DNA from: Branchiostoma floridae
Taxonomy: Eukaryota > Chordata > Leptocardii > Amphioxiformes > Branchiostomatidae
Direction: 5' to 3'
Assembly (NCBI RefSeq): GCF_000003815.2
Contig: NC_049982.1
Span: 26,501,272-26,565,271 of the forward strand
DNA length: 64,000 nucleotides
Shown here piece after piece: positions 31,980 through 43,059 of the stretch (position 1 is the first letter of the stretch; each line of letters begins with the position of its first letter). The translations under genes were made by a program, and so were the position numbers. The notes under the pieces were generated by a model. The model did not search any database. It had not been told where the DNA came from and was given only the letters and a program-made list of their open reading frames with translations.

Positions 31980-31984
31980 ATCTT

Positions 31985-32145
31985 CACTAAATTTGTCAAT
32001 TGTTTTTGCTTAAAGATTAAGAATTTCTTAATCTGTTCCTTAATCCTACATGCTTGGCCGCTTAATCTTACATGAACCCAGTGCTGCAATATTTCGGGCA
32101 GAACATCAAGTATATCTTTAGCGTACTGTAACAAGCTAGCGTACT
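31985..32145. other. Short duplicated flank before the 32150 element
   Basis: GCGTACTGTAACAAGCTA is followed by GCGTACTGTAAC, a local tandem duplication at the insertion point. No gene. Confidence 0.5.
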
Positions 32146-32149
32146 GTAA

Positions 32150-33115
32150 CCCTCAAACACCCGAGTGGGGTCCGTTTGGACCCCAGGCGTACATTTTGCA
32201 GTGCCATTTGAACATTTATGATCTGAAGAAAAATTCCTTCCGTGACTTTGTCAGCCTATATCTTTTATACCTTCTCCTAAGTTTTTATGAAGATTGGTAC
32301 TATACTGTGGAAGCTATAAAGAAAGTCCGTAATCAGTCAGTATGGGGTCCAAACGGACCCCAGCAAAAAAGTGCAGCTTTTGAAACAAACTTTTGAGTCT
32401 AACTCCCTAACTATTTATCGTGTCACCACCAAACTTTCAGAGCATAAAAAACATGTAAAATTAAATCCTCATAAAAACTTATGTGTCATCACCATATAAT
32501 ATGACATTATGACGTCATTAAGCTAATAAGGGCGGTCATCTTGGATTTTAACTAATGACGTCATGAAATTAGCATAAATTATAAATTTTTGATTATGAAA
32601 ATAGCATTTAATTTCATAGAATTTTATTGTTGTAAGAAAACAAGCATTGTTTACCAAGAAAACCTTTAAATCGAAATTGTCAAATTTTGGCAAAAATATG
32701 CCTGTCATAATTCCGTTGCCATGGCAACCCCAAATAATGATAAATTTACTTTATTGACATAAAAATTTTGCTAACAACATTTTATGATATATAACCAAGT
32801 TTCATAGCTTTAGTACTAGCCGTTCATGAGTTATGCGACATAAAGGTTGCTGAGGACCTAAAAATTCCCCTCTCTGGTCAGAATAGGTTTAGTGCAAAAG
32901 ATGGTCCTTCTGATCTTTTGCATAAATTATGATAATGAGGTGAAATTAGCAACACCTTAACATGTCGAAATATTCCTCTTACATTGACGAAGCAATGTAT
33001 GTATAATGATCACCGATAGGAATTGGAACTGAGATTTTATGAATAAAACATTTTGGGGTCCGTTTGGACCCCACTCGGTCATTTTAGTCGCAAAAAAAGG
33101 TCGGGTGCTTGAGGG
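32150..33115. mobile_element. 966-bp TIR element with GGGGTCCGTTTGGACCCC (piggyBac-like)
   Basis: Ends CCCTCAAACACCCGA and TCGGGTGCTTGAGGG are inverted, and GTAA lies directly outside both (32146-32149 and 33116-33119). CCC-starting termini with a 4-base xTAA duplication resemble piggyBac-type elements, whose canonical target is TTAA; here it is GTAA, so the class is tentative. The near-palindrome GGGGTCCGTTTGGACCCC lies at both ends (about 32167 and 33056), with an inverted copy at 32344. The interior is AT-rich and non-coding, and includes an X-box palindrome at 32715-32728. Confidence 0.75.
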
Positions 33116-33610
33116 GTAACAAGCGTGCAACTTTGTAGTCAACGTCAAACGATGAAGTTGCATATCTCAGCCATTCGTTGTTTGAATAAAGTGCATGCAT
33201 GAATAAAAGTGAATGATACAGTAGACTCCGGTATGAGTAACGGCATATCGACAGCAAGGCACGAAAATTAAATTTGCTAAATATCGTCAACAAATTGACT
33301 GCATGTGCACTTTAAAAAAACAGTATACCTAGTAGTAGTCAGCTTTGCCGCATCGGCTAAAGGGACATTACTGACCACGCGAGCGACGCCATTTTAAACT
33401 TGTTTGGCGTTATGACGAGAAAGGTGTCCACAGTTTCAACTTTCAGTGTGATTCATGCGCTCATGTTTTAGACAAGAAGATGCCACCGCGCAAATCTTCC
33501 ATGGCCCTCGGCAGTTATCTCAAGTGAACCCTCCTTTTACCGGGCGAATCCTTTCCACATCGGGCGAATTGTCTAAGGGCGAAACGTCCATAAACCAAAT
33601 AGAAATTTTA
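33116..33610. other. Unassigned; CpG-containing patch near 33350-33500
   Basis: 33340-33500 has several CpG and a short frame ATG CCA CCG CGC (33481) of 15 codons ending in a stop. A 5' exon is possible but not supported by a donor. Confidence 0.2.
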
Positions 33611-33617
33611 CATAACT

Positions 33618-34090
33618 TTAAATGACAATCTCTGGAAGAATCTGCTCGAGAGTTTTCTGAGGCTCATTCTTGACCGGGAATTCCCCCTCAATGGGAATGA
33701 TCTATGGACACAAAGGAACTATTTCATTTGCTGTCTTAAATTTCCTGCAGCTATACATGAATGTCTGTTGCCTTGTGAGAAACAGTGAAATACATTAAAC
33801 AAAATCAGCTAGAAATCCACGTAAAGAATGTTCGTAAAACATTAGGGAGTAATAAAAACTGGAAAAACTTGGGGTGAGATGTTTGATTTCATTTCAGACA
33901 AGTTTTAGTCAACACACAGATACAGATCCACATACGTCCATGTACATGCACGACAGTCCTTTACCAACCAGAGGCTGTGTTTCATGTTCCCCACCTTGAG
34001 TACTACTGTGTCGCCGTTGTCTTTCTTAGTTCGAAAGACCTCCCCGAAAGCGCCCTCGCCTATCTTCTCGCAGCCACTGGGAATACACTC
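33618..34090 (-). pseudogene. Haspin-like kinase, two adjacent exons (best copy)
   Basis: Minus strand. Exon 1 (34090-33995, 32 codons, phase 0 at both ends) follows ATTTTTAG and reads ECIPSGCEKIGEGAFGEVFR then TKKDNGDTVVLK, with donor GTGGGG. It contains the glycine-rich loop GEGAFGEV and the ATP-binding lysine in VVLK. Exon 2 (from 33701) follows TGTCCATAG and reads IIPIEGEFPVKNEPQKTLEQ then ILPEIVI and a stop. Joined, VVLK-IIPIEG...QKTLEQILPE matches the N-lobe of haspin, the histone H3 Thr3 kinase (vertebrate IKIIAIEG...QKTFEEILPE). No catalytic loop or DFG-equivalent part follows, so only the N-lobe is here. It may be one end of a split gene, but the surroundings are duplicated debris. 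The mammalian haspin gene is intronless; this copy has an intron between the two exons. Confidence 0.8.
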
Positions 34091-34345
34091 CTAAAAATGG
34101 TGTCATCATGCAACATTTTCAATATACCCACAGAACTATGTCAAAACATATTACAAATGCAGAATAAAAACATAAAAATGCAAAGATTTGACAGCCACTT
34201 TCTCATTGGTCAAACTGTTAATTGCCAGGATATCATTGGTTGAACAAAGTGTGATGGACAGCCAGGATTGAGGTATCCCTAGTGTGACCAGCACACAAGT
34301 GTGTACTGTAACTGGAAGATGAGGATCCGCTCCTGCTCATGTCAG

Positions 34346-34435
34346 CACGGTCTGACAAGGAACGACTTGAGAAAAGACCATCTAAGATATTGCGTGGCAA
34401 GTTAAATGTATTTGTATCAGAACAGAAATTTTGCC
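34346..34435 (+). CDS. Duplicated exon SDKERLEK, copy 1
   Basis: Plus strand, after an acceptor-like TGCTCATGTCAG and before a consensus donor GTAAGT (34436-34441). Encodes RSDKERLEKRPSKILRGKL then NVFVSEQKFC. The second copy at 35292-35381 keeps the frame, the acceptor and the donor, with six amino-acid differences. Basic, helical, no family recognised. Confidence 0.35.
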
Positions 34436-34499
34436 GTAAGTTAGCAATATCTGTTGGTTTGCATAGCTTTTTTTATATATGTCACTATATATACATTGC

Positions 34500-34835
34500 T
34501 TGGATTAACTTCTCTGCAACATAAGTTGAACTTCTTACCCCAAATCCTATTGCAGGAAGCCCAAGTGGTGTGCCGAGTCCGCCACACCACATATAGATCT
34601 TTCTTTGCATGCTGCAGTCAGGGACTACTGAGGATACAGAACCCACATGTATTTTTGCTAATCAATTCAATTTGCATCAAAACATAACTTCTGTAGTAAG
34701 TTAGGAATTATCTGTTGGTTTACATATAGCTTTTTATATATGTCACTATACATGCAATAAAGTTGAACTTCTTACCCCATTTCCATTGTAGGACGCCCAA
34801 GTGGTGTGCCTTCCGCCACACCACATATACTAGTA
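34500..34835. repeat. Local repeats of the TTGAACTTCTTACC unit
   Basis: AGTTGAACTTCTTACCCC with GGAAGCCNAGTGGTGTGCC and a CGCCACACCAC end recurs at about 34529, 34750, 35472 and 118. It forms part of the duplicated region edges. Each copy holds a minus-strand GGTAAG donor word. No gene. Confidence 0.6.
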
Positions 34836-34839
34836 GATC

Positions 34840-34910
34840 TTTATATGCAGTCCAGGCCGATGCTGCATCGCCGGCACTGATACGGTGCGTCTTCTCATGC
34901 CACACCATGT
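34840..34910 (-). pseudogene. Truncated copy of the recurrent WHERR exon
   Basis: Minus strand after CATATTTTAG: DMVWHEKTHRISAGDAAS, then unrelated sequence. The RKRLKQRW half is lost. Confidence 0.5.
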
Positions 34911-35291
34911 CTAAAATATGAAATATAAAACGGCCACGTAAGAATAAATCGGCATTTTTTTCTTGACATGGTATCAATGTGTTGTTTTGTTTTGTTTGCA
35001 AGCCCAGATGTGACTGAATAACTGTCCTGCCCAAGCAATCTTGTATCTGTTTATTTCAAGGGAGCGAAAGGCCAGAGCCTATGCCTCCCATAATTTGGCT
35101 AACCACACCGGAACGAGGAAAATTGAGAAGAAATTTCTTAAAACAAACTAATTTTGTAGAATGCGAAACGTTTGGCAAGTTGAAGAAAATAATGGCCCTT
35201 TGACTACACAACCAAGGCACCAAGGGGCAATGATAATGGGTTTTAACAACGTTAGATTCCTCGATTCTGCACACATGTCGGATAATGTCAG

Positions 35292-35381
35292 CATACTCTG
35301 ACAAGGAACGACTCGAGAAAGAATCGTCCAAGATATTGCGTGGCGAGTTAAATGTATTTGTAACAAAACAGAAATTCTGTA
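35292..35381 (+). CDS. Duplicated exon SDKERLEK, copy 2
   Basis: Plus strand between ATAATGTCAG and donor GTAAGT (35382-35387). Encodes YSDKERLEKESSKILRGEL then NVFVTKQKFC. Paralog of 34346-34435. Retention of frame and both splice signals in two diverged copies suggests a real exon, or a recent duplication of one. Confidence 0.35.
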
Positions 35382-35489
35382 GTAAGTTAGCAATTATCGG
35401 CTGGTTTACAAAGCTATTTATATCATGTCACTATACATTGGCATTGCATGGATTTTCTTCTCTGCAACAAAGTTGAACTTCTTACCGCA

Positions 35490-38400
35490 TTCCCCTTGTA
35501 GGAAGCCTAGTGGTGTGCCCTCCGCCACACCACTCCGCATGCAGCTCTCGCAACTCGTACTCTCCAGCATATTTCCAGTTTCTTCTCCGTGGGGCAGGCA
35601 GCTGCATGTGCTTTTTATACCCCTACCCTATTAGCATATGTACTCATTTGCATAACTCCCCTGATTGGTTATCGTCCCAAATTGAGTTAATTGATCACCT
35701 GGTTGTGGCGCGCGGGGACAGGTGTATCGCTGTGAATAGAATCGCTTGATTGTCATCTCAGATGGCATTGAGTACATGACATGAATTATTTATCAGTTTG
35801 CACGTGCAACGAGTCAATTTTCAAATGTATCTTACGCTGTGCGGGATTTCTGTTCAATAGAAGATTTTGCATTGAGACAAACAAGACGTTTTTACTGAGC
35901 TTGTAACGTTAGTAGTATTTGATTTTGGTTTCATGGAAAAAATAATTCAAATCTGTAGACCCACTGTTGAAATTGAAATACGTGCCTAGTCTAGGTATTA
36001 ATTTGATCCCAATATTTTGATTACTGAAAAACAACGGCAAGATGTAAATATATAACAAATAAAGTTTGATTGCAGAATGAAAAAAAAATAGTATACACAC
36101 AACAAATTGATTTTAATATACTTCCCAAGAGCCTCTGCAGGCCCCACTAGATTTAGGTGATGACGCAATCCATAAAACAGGTGTTCCAGTATGACACGTT
36201 TCCCGCCATAGGCTACCGTATCTCTTCCATATACAAGTGCGGATAAAAAGTAGTGCCAATTTCCATTCTACTGTTTGCAAGTTCACCAGCCAATACTAGT
36301 TCTGTTTCATCACTGACAGTTTTTGGCAATGTTTAGAACGTATGGTTTCCTTACTCTATAATCCTTGGTTTGGTGTTTCAACGTTTGTAGTGTTCCGCGG
36401 ATGGATATATACGCCTCACTGTGTGATCTGGAGGAGTAGAGGAGTCACAGTCTTTCAGCGGCAAGGTTCATATGCGGTCACAGGCATTTTGTTGTCTGTT
36501 AATCGTCTATTTTGGTCACTCTTCTTCTTCAAATTCTACTCATGAGTTTGTGAAGCTGTTGAGGTATCGCGGGGGACACGTAGAGCGGTTAAGCATTGTA
36601 TTTTCATAAGTTTATGTCATATTTTGTCTCTGGTACTGAGTGAAAAGTTGACATGCCCGCCATGTCTGGACATGCCTCTGACGTGACGTCAGTGTCTCTT
36701 GTATGTTTTTTTTGCCGTTTTACTCTTTCCTGTCGCCTCTCTGTGGCGGTGGTTATGATGATTTGAGAGGCTGTTGGGCTGTATTTAAAGTGGTTATGTA
36801 CAAATTCCGCATTATCTCGGTAGTATTTTCGGCCGGGTTATGATCCGTCGTCTGTGCACATGGCCGCCATGCTTGCCCCCTCCCAATTCAACAGTGAAGC
36901 TTAAAACATATCTGCGAAGGAAGCAGAATAAGGAAATGCGTAGTTGTCCTTGTTTCATGATATAGTCATTCGTTTAAATTTACTTCACAATATTTCCTTT
37001 GCTTCGTCACTCAAATAGATAGCGGCCCAAGCTATTCCTATGTTGCTGAAGATGATAGCAATATTTGTTCTACTCATCAGCTCTTTTTTGTACGTATCAG
37101 CTAACGCCAAATGTTATTTGTTGAGCCAAATGACAAATCAAAGTTGAGGTTTCCAAGGTTGTGATTCGTCATCGGTGTGTTCCTCACCGCCTGCATGGCT
37201 AGCAACGATTTGCGCTTGGTCACCAAGGACAGCTTGCAATTAAAAACTCGGGAGATTCCAGCCAGCTCGGGGTTAACTAATGTTAGTCAGGTTTTAAATC
37301 CACTGGTCAGCTTCTTGGAAACCCAGACTTCGGGGACCGTTTTAGGACGGTGGAAGCTGATTAAGTGTAGCTAGATGGGCTGGCTGGAAGATCCACTTTT
37401 GGCCTTGTGACGCAAGTTACTTGGAATAACCATATAGTCATTTCGGTTCTTGGCATGTGAACACAACGTTGTAGATTTAAAAAAATAATTTTTTAAAGAA
37501 ATAAACGACAGTAACACAGAGTGGCAGGGCAATTTAAAACGAAATACATGAAGTACTAAAAAAATAAAAACCAGATCAATTGGTTTTACAGAACATTTGA
37601 CAATGAGCCATTGATATCAATTTGAAAGTCATGTTACAATTCAAGTAATCGCTTTCCCTTTGTTTGTGTAATCTACTTTATGAGCAACATTTAGTTCCAC
37701 TTTATAAAAGAAACAAGATAAAAACATTTGCGTTTCTTAAATGCAAACAATCTTTAATCACTATGCAGGAGATTATCGGTTTTGTTGAAGAACCAGTCGT
37801 CCACTTGACACAAGAAATATGCAGTTAGATAAAAGTTGAAAGATAGGTGGACAACTGTTTCTTTTTTCTCTCTTCAGAGGCCACATAGGATGTACAAACC
37901 CCATAAATGTATTGTTCTATTGCATGGTCAAAATTCACACAACAATTTGAACTGAAGCATACGGGGATTAGAATCTATAGAAAGATTATCAGGCAAACTG
38001 TACAGCTTATGCCATGGTAACGGTGTCAAATATTCTTCCCATGAAAGTCTTACTTTCTCGGGCTTCGTTCATGAAAAATTTAAGTACAGGCTTTTAAGAG
38101 TTACACAGATCTTGATTTCCATCGCATTAATAACTTGTCTAGTCCTACTCCAGGCACATCTAGGAGGTCAAGTCAAAGAAACTTAGCAGACTAGAAGACT
38201 AAGACTATGACATGGTTTGAAGTAGTCGCTAAACGTACAATATGACCTAAAACTGTTAAAATCATTACGGACAAGAAGTCCTGAATACCGACATCTAGAA
38301 CATTATCTAAAATATGTTAAGTAGTCGTCGATTTTACAAAGATTACAAACGGTCGATGAAGCAGCTGTATGTGGCTTTCTGTGTCAGCCCCTCTTAGTTA

Positions 38401-39085
38401 CTGAGCTCTCTGCAAAATATCCACAACAAACATTATATTGTCTACTTTCTTATTTATTCAAATAAACGTACAATATATGAATGCTTAATACGTAGTCTAA
38501 TGTTAGCCCCTCATGTGCAACGTCGTGTGCATCTGTCAGCAAGGACATTGCATAGTCCTTCATACGGACCATTGATTAGCACAGATTGATGCTGTGACAG
38601 TCTTTAATACTATCGGGAAACCAAAATTCGGCCTCTACAGTATTGTACTAGTCATAATTATGATTGTCCCCACGAAAATCGGTGTGCCGAACGGATGCTT
38701 TTACACTACCCACCCAACCCAAACCCTGAGATCATAGGTTAAACCTATTTTACTTTAACCTTCCTCTCAAGCCAATGTTGAGGGGACGGGCTCCGTCTAT
38801 GTTCTAAACGTTCACTTTCTGCTGCTTTTGTTGTCGAGTTCCCTCGTGTCCATCCTTTCCTCATTTGTCTGCACACGTTGGGCGTGGATGAAGTAAAATT
38901 GGCGGTAAATACTTGGCCAGAATCCGGTATATTTGAATCTATATATTTGTATCTGTTATGAACTCTTGAGACTTCAGACTTTTTTTTTCAAAATCCACTA
39001 GTGACGTGCCCCTAAGGCTGGAAGTATTACCATTTCTGTTGTATGAGTGTCGGTCGAACCAGCCGTTTAGAATATGTGCCTCTCG
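35490..39085. repeat. Segmental duplication, copy B (3.6 kb)
   Basis: Direct copy of 125-3735, about 35.3 kb away, high identity with small indels. Ends at the same CGAACATGGC junction, beyond which the two copies differ. The high similarity suggests recent duplication or gene conversion; an assembly artefact (uncollapsed haplotype) is less likely because the flanks differ. Confidence 0.9.
37195..37374 (+). CDS. Small ORF conserved between duplicates, copy B (59 aa)
   Basis: Same ORF as 1830-2009, intact, Leu instead of Ser at residue 6. See that entry for the caution on interpretation. Confidence 0.3.
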   Translation: MASNDLRLVTKDSLQLKTREIPASSGLTNVSQVLNPLVSFLETQTSGTVLGRWKLIKCS

Positions 39086-39249
39086 AACATGGCATTGGGC
39101 ACACCAAACTTCCGTGAATGAATGAGTGAGTCTCCTTAGATAACGCAGCAACTTGAGGTCTATCTAAATTTATGCATAAAGTTATAATGTTTGTAGAATT
39201 TCAATAACATCAGCAAAATTTATGCTCTCATATATGGTTTCATAGCGTA

Positions 39250-39460
39250 TGGTGTCATCCCACTTGGTTATGCACGAAGCCTTCGTTGTTTCCAAGTGTT
39301 TTCCAAGTGTTTCGCCAACCAATAGCTTCCGCAACTCTACCCCATCTTCGGGGTAGGAGGAACATGACTCTGCTTTATCTTCTGATGGGAACACCGTGCC
39401 TACAGCGTCGAGCAGCGCCGACACAGGGACCGTCCGTCCTCCGTTCATGCCACACCATGT
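39250..39460 (-). pseudogene. Decayed copy of the recurrent WHERR exon
   Basis: Minus strand: after MVWHE- (here MNGG) reads RTVPVSALLDAVGTVF and SYPEDGVELRKLL, then frameshifted GETLGKHLETTKAS where WxNTWKxxKxS is expected. The acceptor is altered. Confidence 0.5.
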
Positions 39461-39551
39461 CTTTCATGAGAGTATTGGTTGGTGTTCATTGTTATCAGCT
39501 ACTTGTATTTCGTGAAAGTGTGGTCAAGATTCAAAATGTCTTAATGCAAAA

Positions 39552-39800
39552 ATGATTATTTCTCTATATATTAAAATAGAGCCCAACATTCCATACGTCA
39601 CTCTAGTATTACCTGCTATATTAACGGTTAAACGGTGGTCGGATCCTTGCTACAGTACAATTTACTACCGGTCTGTACTTCAATTAGTTCCCCATTTGTG
39701 GTCAGTTGCGGGTTACCTTGTAATTACTCTTTTTATACACGTTGCTTCAAACACTTTCTTATTTCCCACGTGTTATTCCAACCAATTTCTTTGGTAACTT
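39552..39800. repeat. Dispersed repeat shared with 48309-48480
   Basis: ATGATTATTTCTCTATATAT and TACTACCGGTCTGTACTTCA occur in both places, colinear for about 170 bases. The short open frame is partly shared (IISLYIKIE), but the copies diverge by frameshift after about 60 codons. Treated as repeat. Confidence 0.6.
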
Positions 39801-39804
39801 TTCC

Positions 39805-39919
39805 CCATCTTCTACATAAGAGGATCTCGAAGCTGCCTCAACTGCTGACGAAAATACTGTGCCCACAGCGGCGACCAGCGCCGGTAATGGTACAGTGCGC
39901 CTTTCATGCCAAACCATGT
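39805..39919 (-). pseudogene. Partial copy of the recurrent WHERR exon
   Basis: Minus strand: after ATTTTAG reads DMVWHERRTVPLPALVAAV, then GTVFSSAVEAASRSSYVEDG. Same as the partial copy at 4395-4505, but without the stop in EAAS. It ends where homology is lost. Confidence 0.6.
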
Positions 39920-39992
39920 CTAAAATCAATTCCCGTGACTCTCTTACCACCAATTTTCATTGCCGCATCGGTACTAAAAAATCCCGTATCTT

Positions 39993-40356
39993 TTGAAGAA
40001 TCTGCTCGAACGTTTTCTGAGGCTCACCGTTGACCGGGAATTCCCCCTGTCTATGGACACAAAGAAACTATTTCATTTGCTGTCTTAAATTTCCTGCACC
40101 TATACATGAATGTCTGTTGCCTTGTGAGAAACAGTGAAATGCATTAGACAGAATCAGCTAGAAATCTCATCCACATCCACACATACATGTACATGCATGA
40201 CAGTCCTTGTCTTAACCAACCAGAGACTGTGTTTTATTAAGTTTACTTAATGTTCCCCACCTTGAGTACTACTGTGTCGCCGTTGTCTTTCTTAGTTCGA
40301 AAGACCTCCCCGAAAGCGCCCTCGCCTATCTTCTCGCAGCCACTGGGAATACACTC
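39993..40356 (-). pseudogene. Haspin-like kinase, two-exon copy with frameshift
   Basis: Minus strand. Exon 1 (40356-40261) is identical in layout to 34090-33995 and open: GCEKIGEGAFGEVFR then TKKDNGDTVVLK and donor GTGGGG. Exon 2 (40050 down) has lost 13 bases after the acceptor (as at 4637) and reads EFPVNGEPQKTFEQIL out of phase. So this copy is inactive. Confidence 0.75.
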
Positions 40357-40934
40357 CTAAAAATGGTGTCATCATGCAACATTTTCAATATACCCACAGA
40401 ACTATGTCAAAACATATTACAAATGCAGAATAAAAACATAAAAATGCAAACATTTGACAGCCACTTTCTCATTGGTCAAACTGTAAATTACCAGGATATC
40501 ATTGGTTGAACAAAGTGTGATGGACAGTCAGGATTGATGTATCCCTAGTGTGACCTGTAGTGTGAAGTGTGTACTGTACCTGGAAGGTGAGGATCCTCCC
40601 CTGCTCACAATGTAATAGGAGTTTTTCTTTGCTCAAAGGAGGCATCTGGAAGGAACAAAAATTCACCAATATAAGTAAAATAAATGTTGCACAGAGCGCG
40701 TATTTGTCAGCTTTCCTGGTTTCTAATAAGCACATACTATCAGCATATCCATAACTAACTTCAGATAAGACTATTGTACAAGTTATAATACCGGGTCTAG
40801 ATCTGAGACTCGTCCTAACTGCACATTGAAGTAGTCATGAGTTGCAGAGAATTATACAGCTTATAAAACAAAAAGTATTGTTATGCATACATGTATAAAT
40901 GACAATACTCAAGAAAAACAATATCTGAAAAGTG

Positions 40935-42366
40935 CCAATTTCCATTCTGCTGTTTGCAAGTTCACCAGCCGATACTAGTTCTATTTCAATACTGACATTT
41001 TTGGCAGTGTTTATAACGTACGGTTTGCTTACTCTATAATCCTTAGTTTGGTGATTTAACGTTTGTAGTGTCACGCGGACGGATATATATGCCTCACTGT
41101 GATTTAAAGACAATGCCTCCGCAGTGACAGTCTTTCAGTGGCAAGGTTCCTATGCGGTCACAGGGCATTATGGTGTCTGTTTATCGTCTATTTTGGTCAC
41201 TCTTCTTCTTCAACTTCTACTCATGAGTTTGCGAAGCTGTTGAGGTATAGCAGGGGACACGTAGAGCGGTTAAGCATTCTATTTTTTAAAGTTTATGTAA
41301 TATTTTGTATCCGTATGGTACTCGGTGAAAAGTTGACATGCCCGCCATGTCTGGACATGCCTCTGACGTGACGTCAGTGTCTCTTGTATGGCGTTTATTT
41401 GCCGTTTTATTCCTTCCTGTCGACTCTATGTGGCGGTGGAAGCAGAATAAGGACATACGCAGTTGTCCTTGTTTCATGATATAGTCATTCTTTTACTTTA
41501 CAATCCTTTACAATTCTTTACCTTCCTTCGCCATTCAAAAAGTAGCGGCCCTGGCTAAATCGCATTTATTCCTATGATGCTGAAGATTATACCAATATTT
41601 TTTGTACTCATAAGCTAGAGTCGATTCCAAGACACCATGAGGGTTTCTAGACAATAATTGTAATAAGTTGGAATTATTTTCAATAAAAGAATATCTAAGC
41701 CCCAACAGTTATAATTTTTTCAAAAAAATTGATATGGAATTTTGAATCTATTTGAATTTCTTTGAATACTTTGGAAATATTTTGAAAGAGATCACACAAA
41801 AATCTCTTTATTTACAATAATTTTCAAACATCTGCAGGATTCTTTCACTTTTAGAAATATTTACAAAAAATGGTAAACCTTGCCAAATGGTAGAATTAGT
41901 TTATTGCCCCATAAAAGTTAGCCCCTTTTATCTGACTGGTATATTTTTAGATTTCACTGATGGGCACTGGTGGGTCCTTTGTGGTAGGCCATTGACATGA
42001 CACCCAACCATACTTTGCAAGGATGTGCGAATTGCTTTCTTCCTAGCCCACTGACTCAATATTACAAAAAATGGTAGAAAATGGTAAATAATTGCAAAAT
42101 GCTGTTACCATTATTTACAAACTGTTAGAAGTATTCTGTTCCACATCGTGAATATTTCAAAGGTTTTACATACTGGGGAAAATATTTAGAAAGTTCAAAT
42201 AGCATTCAAAATATTTCCAAAGTATAAAATCTCCTAGACATATAATTGAAAACAATTGAAAACATTTCTAAACGATGACAATGGCAACCCTCGCGGTGAT
42301 TTGGAATCGACTCTAATGCCAAGTATTATTTATTTGGCCAACTGACAAATCAAAGTTGAGGTTTTC
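40935..42366. repeat. Third, partial copy of the segmental duplication
   Basis: 40935-41425 matches 925-1420, 41440-41617 matches 1560-1735, and 42314-42366 continues at 1737-1790. It has an internal deletion and carries the 696-base insertion at 41618-42313. Confidence 0.85.
41618..42313. mobile_element. 696-bp MITE with TA target duplication (Tc1/mariner-like)
   Basis: Termini GAGTCGATTCCAA are perfectly inverted (13 bases), with further matching of the CACCNNGAGGGT inner part. TA lies on both sides (41616-41617, 42314-42315), and copies A and B of the duplication have the empty site CAGCTAACGCC with one TA. The AT-rich interior has no transposase. Confidence 0.85.
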
Positions 42367-42640
42367 AACGTGCAAAAACAAAGTTCAGTTTGACTTGGGC
42401 TGGGTTGTTCTTGATGTTGAGCTGTGGGGGTGGCTGGTTCAGGTTATTTAGAATGGGCTGGTTGTTAGCTGGGCTTTGAGGAGGTGGGTTTGACAGGTTG
42501 GGTGGCTGGTTGGGAGGCAGATTGAGGTTGTTGGTTTGGCTGAACGACCGCCATGGTGGCAGCAATTTGGGCAATGACAGTCGGCAGCATGACATGATCC
42601 TATATACTTACCATAAGATCTACGCTGGCCTCGTCCGGCA
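42365..42640 (-). CDS. Possible Pro/Gln/Asn-rich exon
   Basis: Minus strand: a frame LNLPPNQPPNLSNPPPQSPA, NNQPILNNLNQPPPQLNIKN. A consensus GTAAGTATA follows a GATCTTATG segment at about 42612. Low-complexity P/Q/N composition as in gag-like or transcription-factor linkers. No family assigned. Confidence 0.25.
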
Positions 42641-42679
42641 CTTCGCACTAAAAGGATAAATAGTAAAATAAATAGTAAA

Positions 42680-42961
42680 ATGAAACATTTTTTTTCTACG
42701 GCAGCCTATTCCCTTGCGCAACGGCTGAACGTCCTACAGCACACGGTAGTCAGATATACCCTCTCTCTCCGATGGATAATCAGTGAATTGTTAAACTTTC
42801 AATTCGCAACACGAATATTGCAGGTTAACGACGACGGATACTTGATAATTGTATCCGCGGATTTCTTAGGGGTGATTATAGGTGGCATACTTGGTTGTGT
42901 CATTTATTATTGGACATGCGTAATAGATTTATTCAATCAAGGATTTAATCAAGTACATTAA
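42680..42961 (+). CDS. Possible short membrane-segment ORF
   Basis: 93-codon plus frame ending GVIIGGILGCVIYYWTCVID then LFNQGFNQVH. The end is shared with 3840-3904 (SVIYYWTCVTDLFNEGSNQV), where the upstream part differs. One hydrophobic segment is visible. The shared part may only be repeat; weak call. Confidence 0.2.
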   Translation: MKHFFSTAAYSLAQRLNVLQHTVVRYTLSLRWIISELLNFQFATRILQVNDDGYLIIVSADFLGVIIGGILGCVIYYWTCVIDLFNQGFNQVH

Positions 42962-43059
42962 TAGTATAAATCTACAATAGATTGAGTGTTTCGTGCGTAC
43001 TGAGGACATTATACTTATACAGAAATACGATTCAACTATGCAAATTTCTTGATACATAC

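Noticed and set aside
33618-34090. Active kinase gene
   Set aside because: Only the N-lobe is present; no catalytic or metal-binding segments follow and exon 2 ends in a stop.
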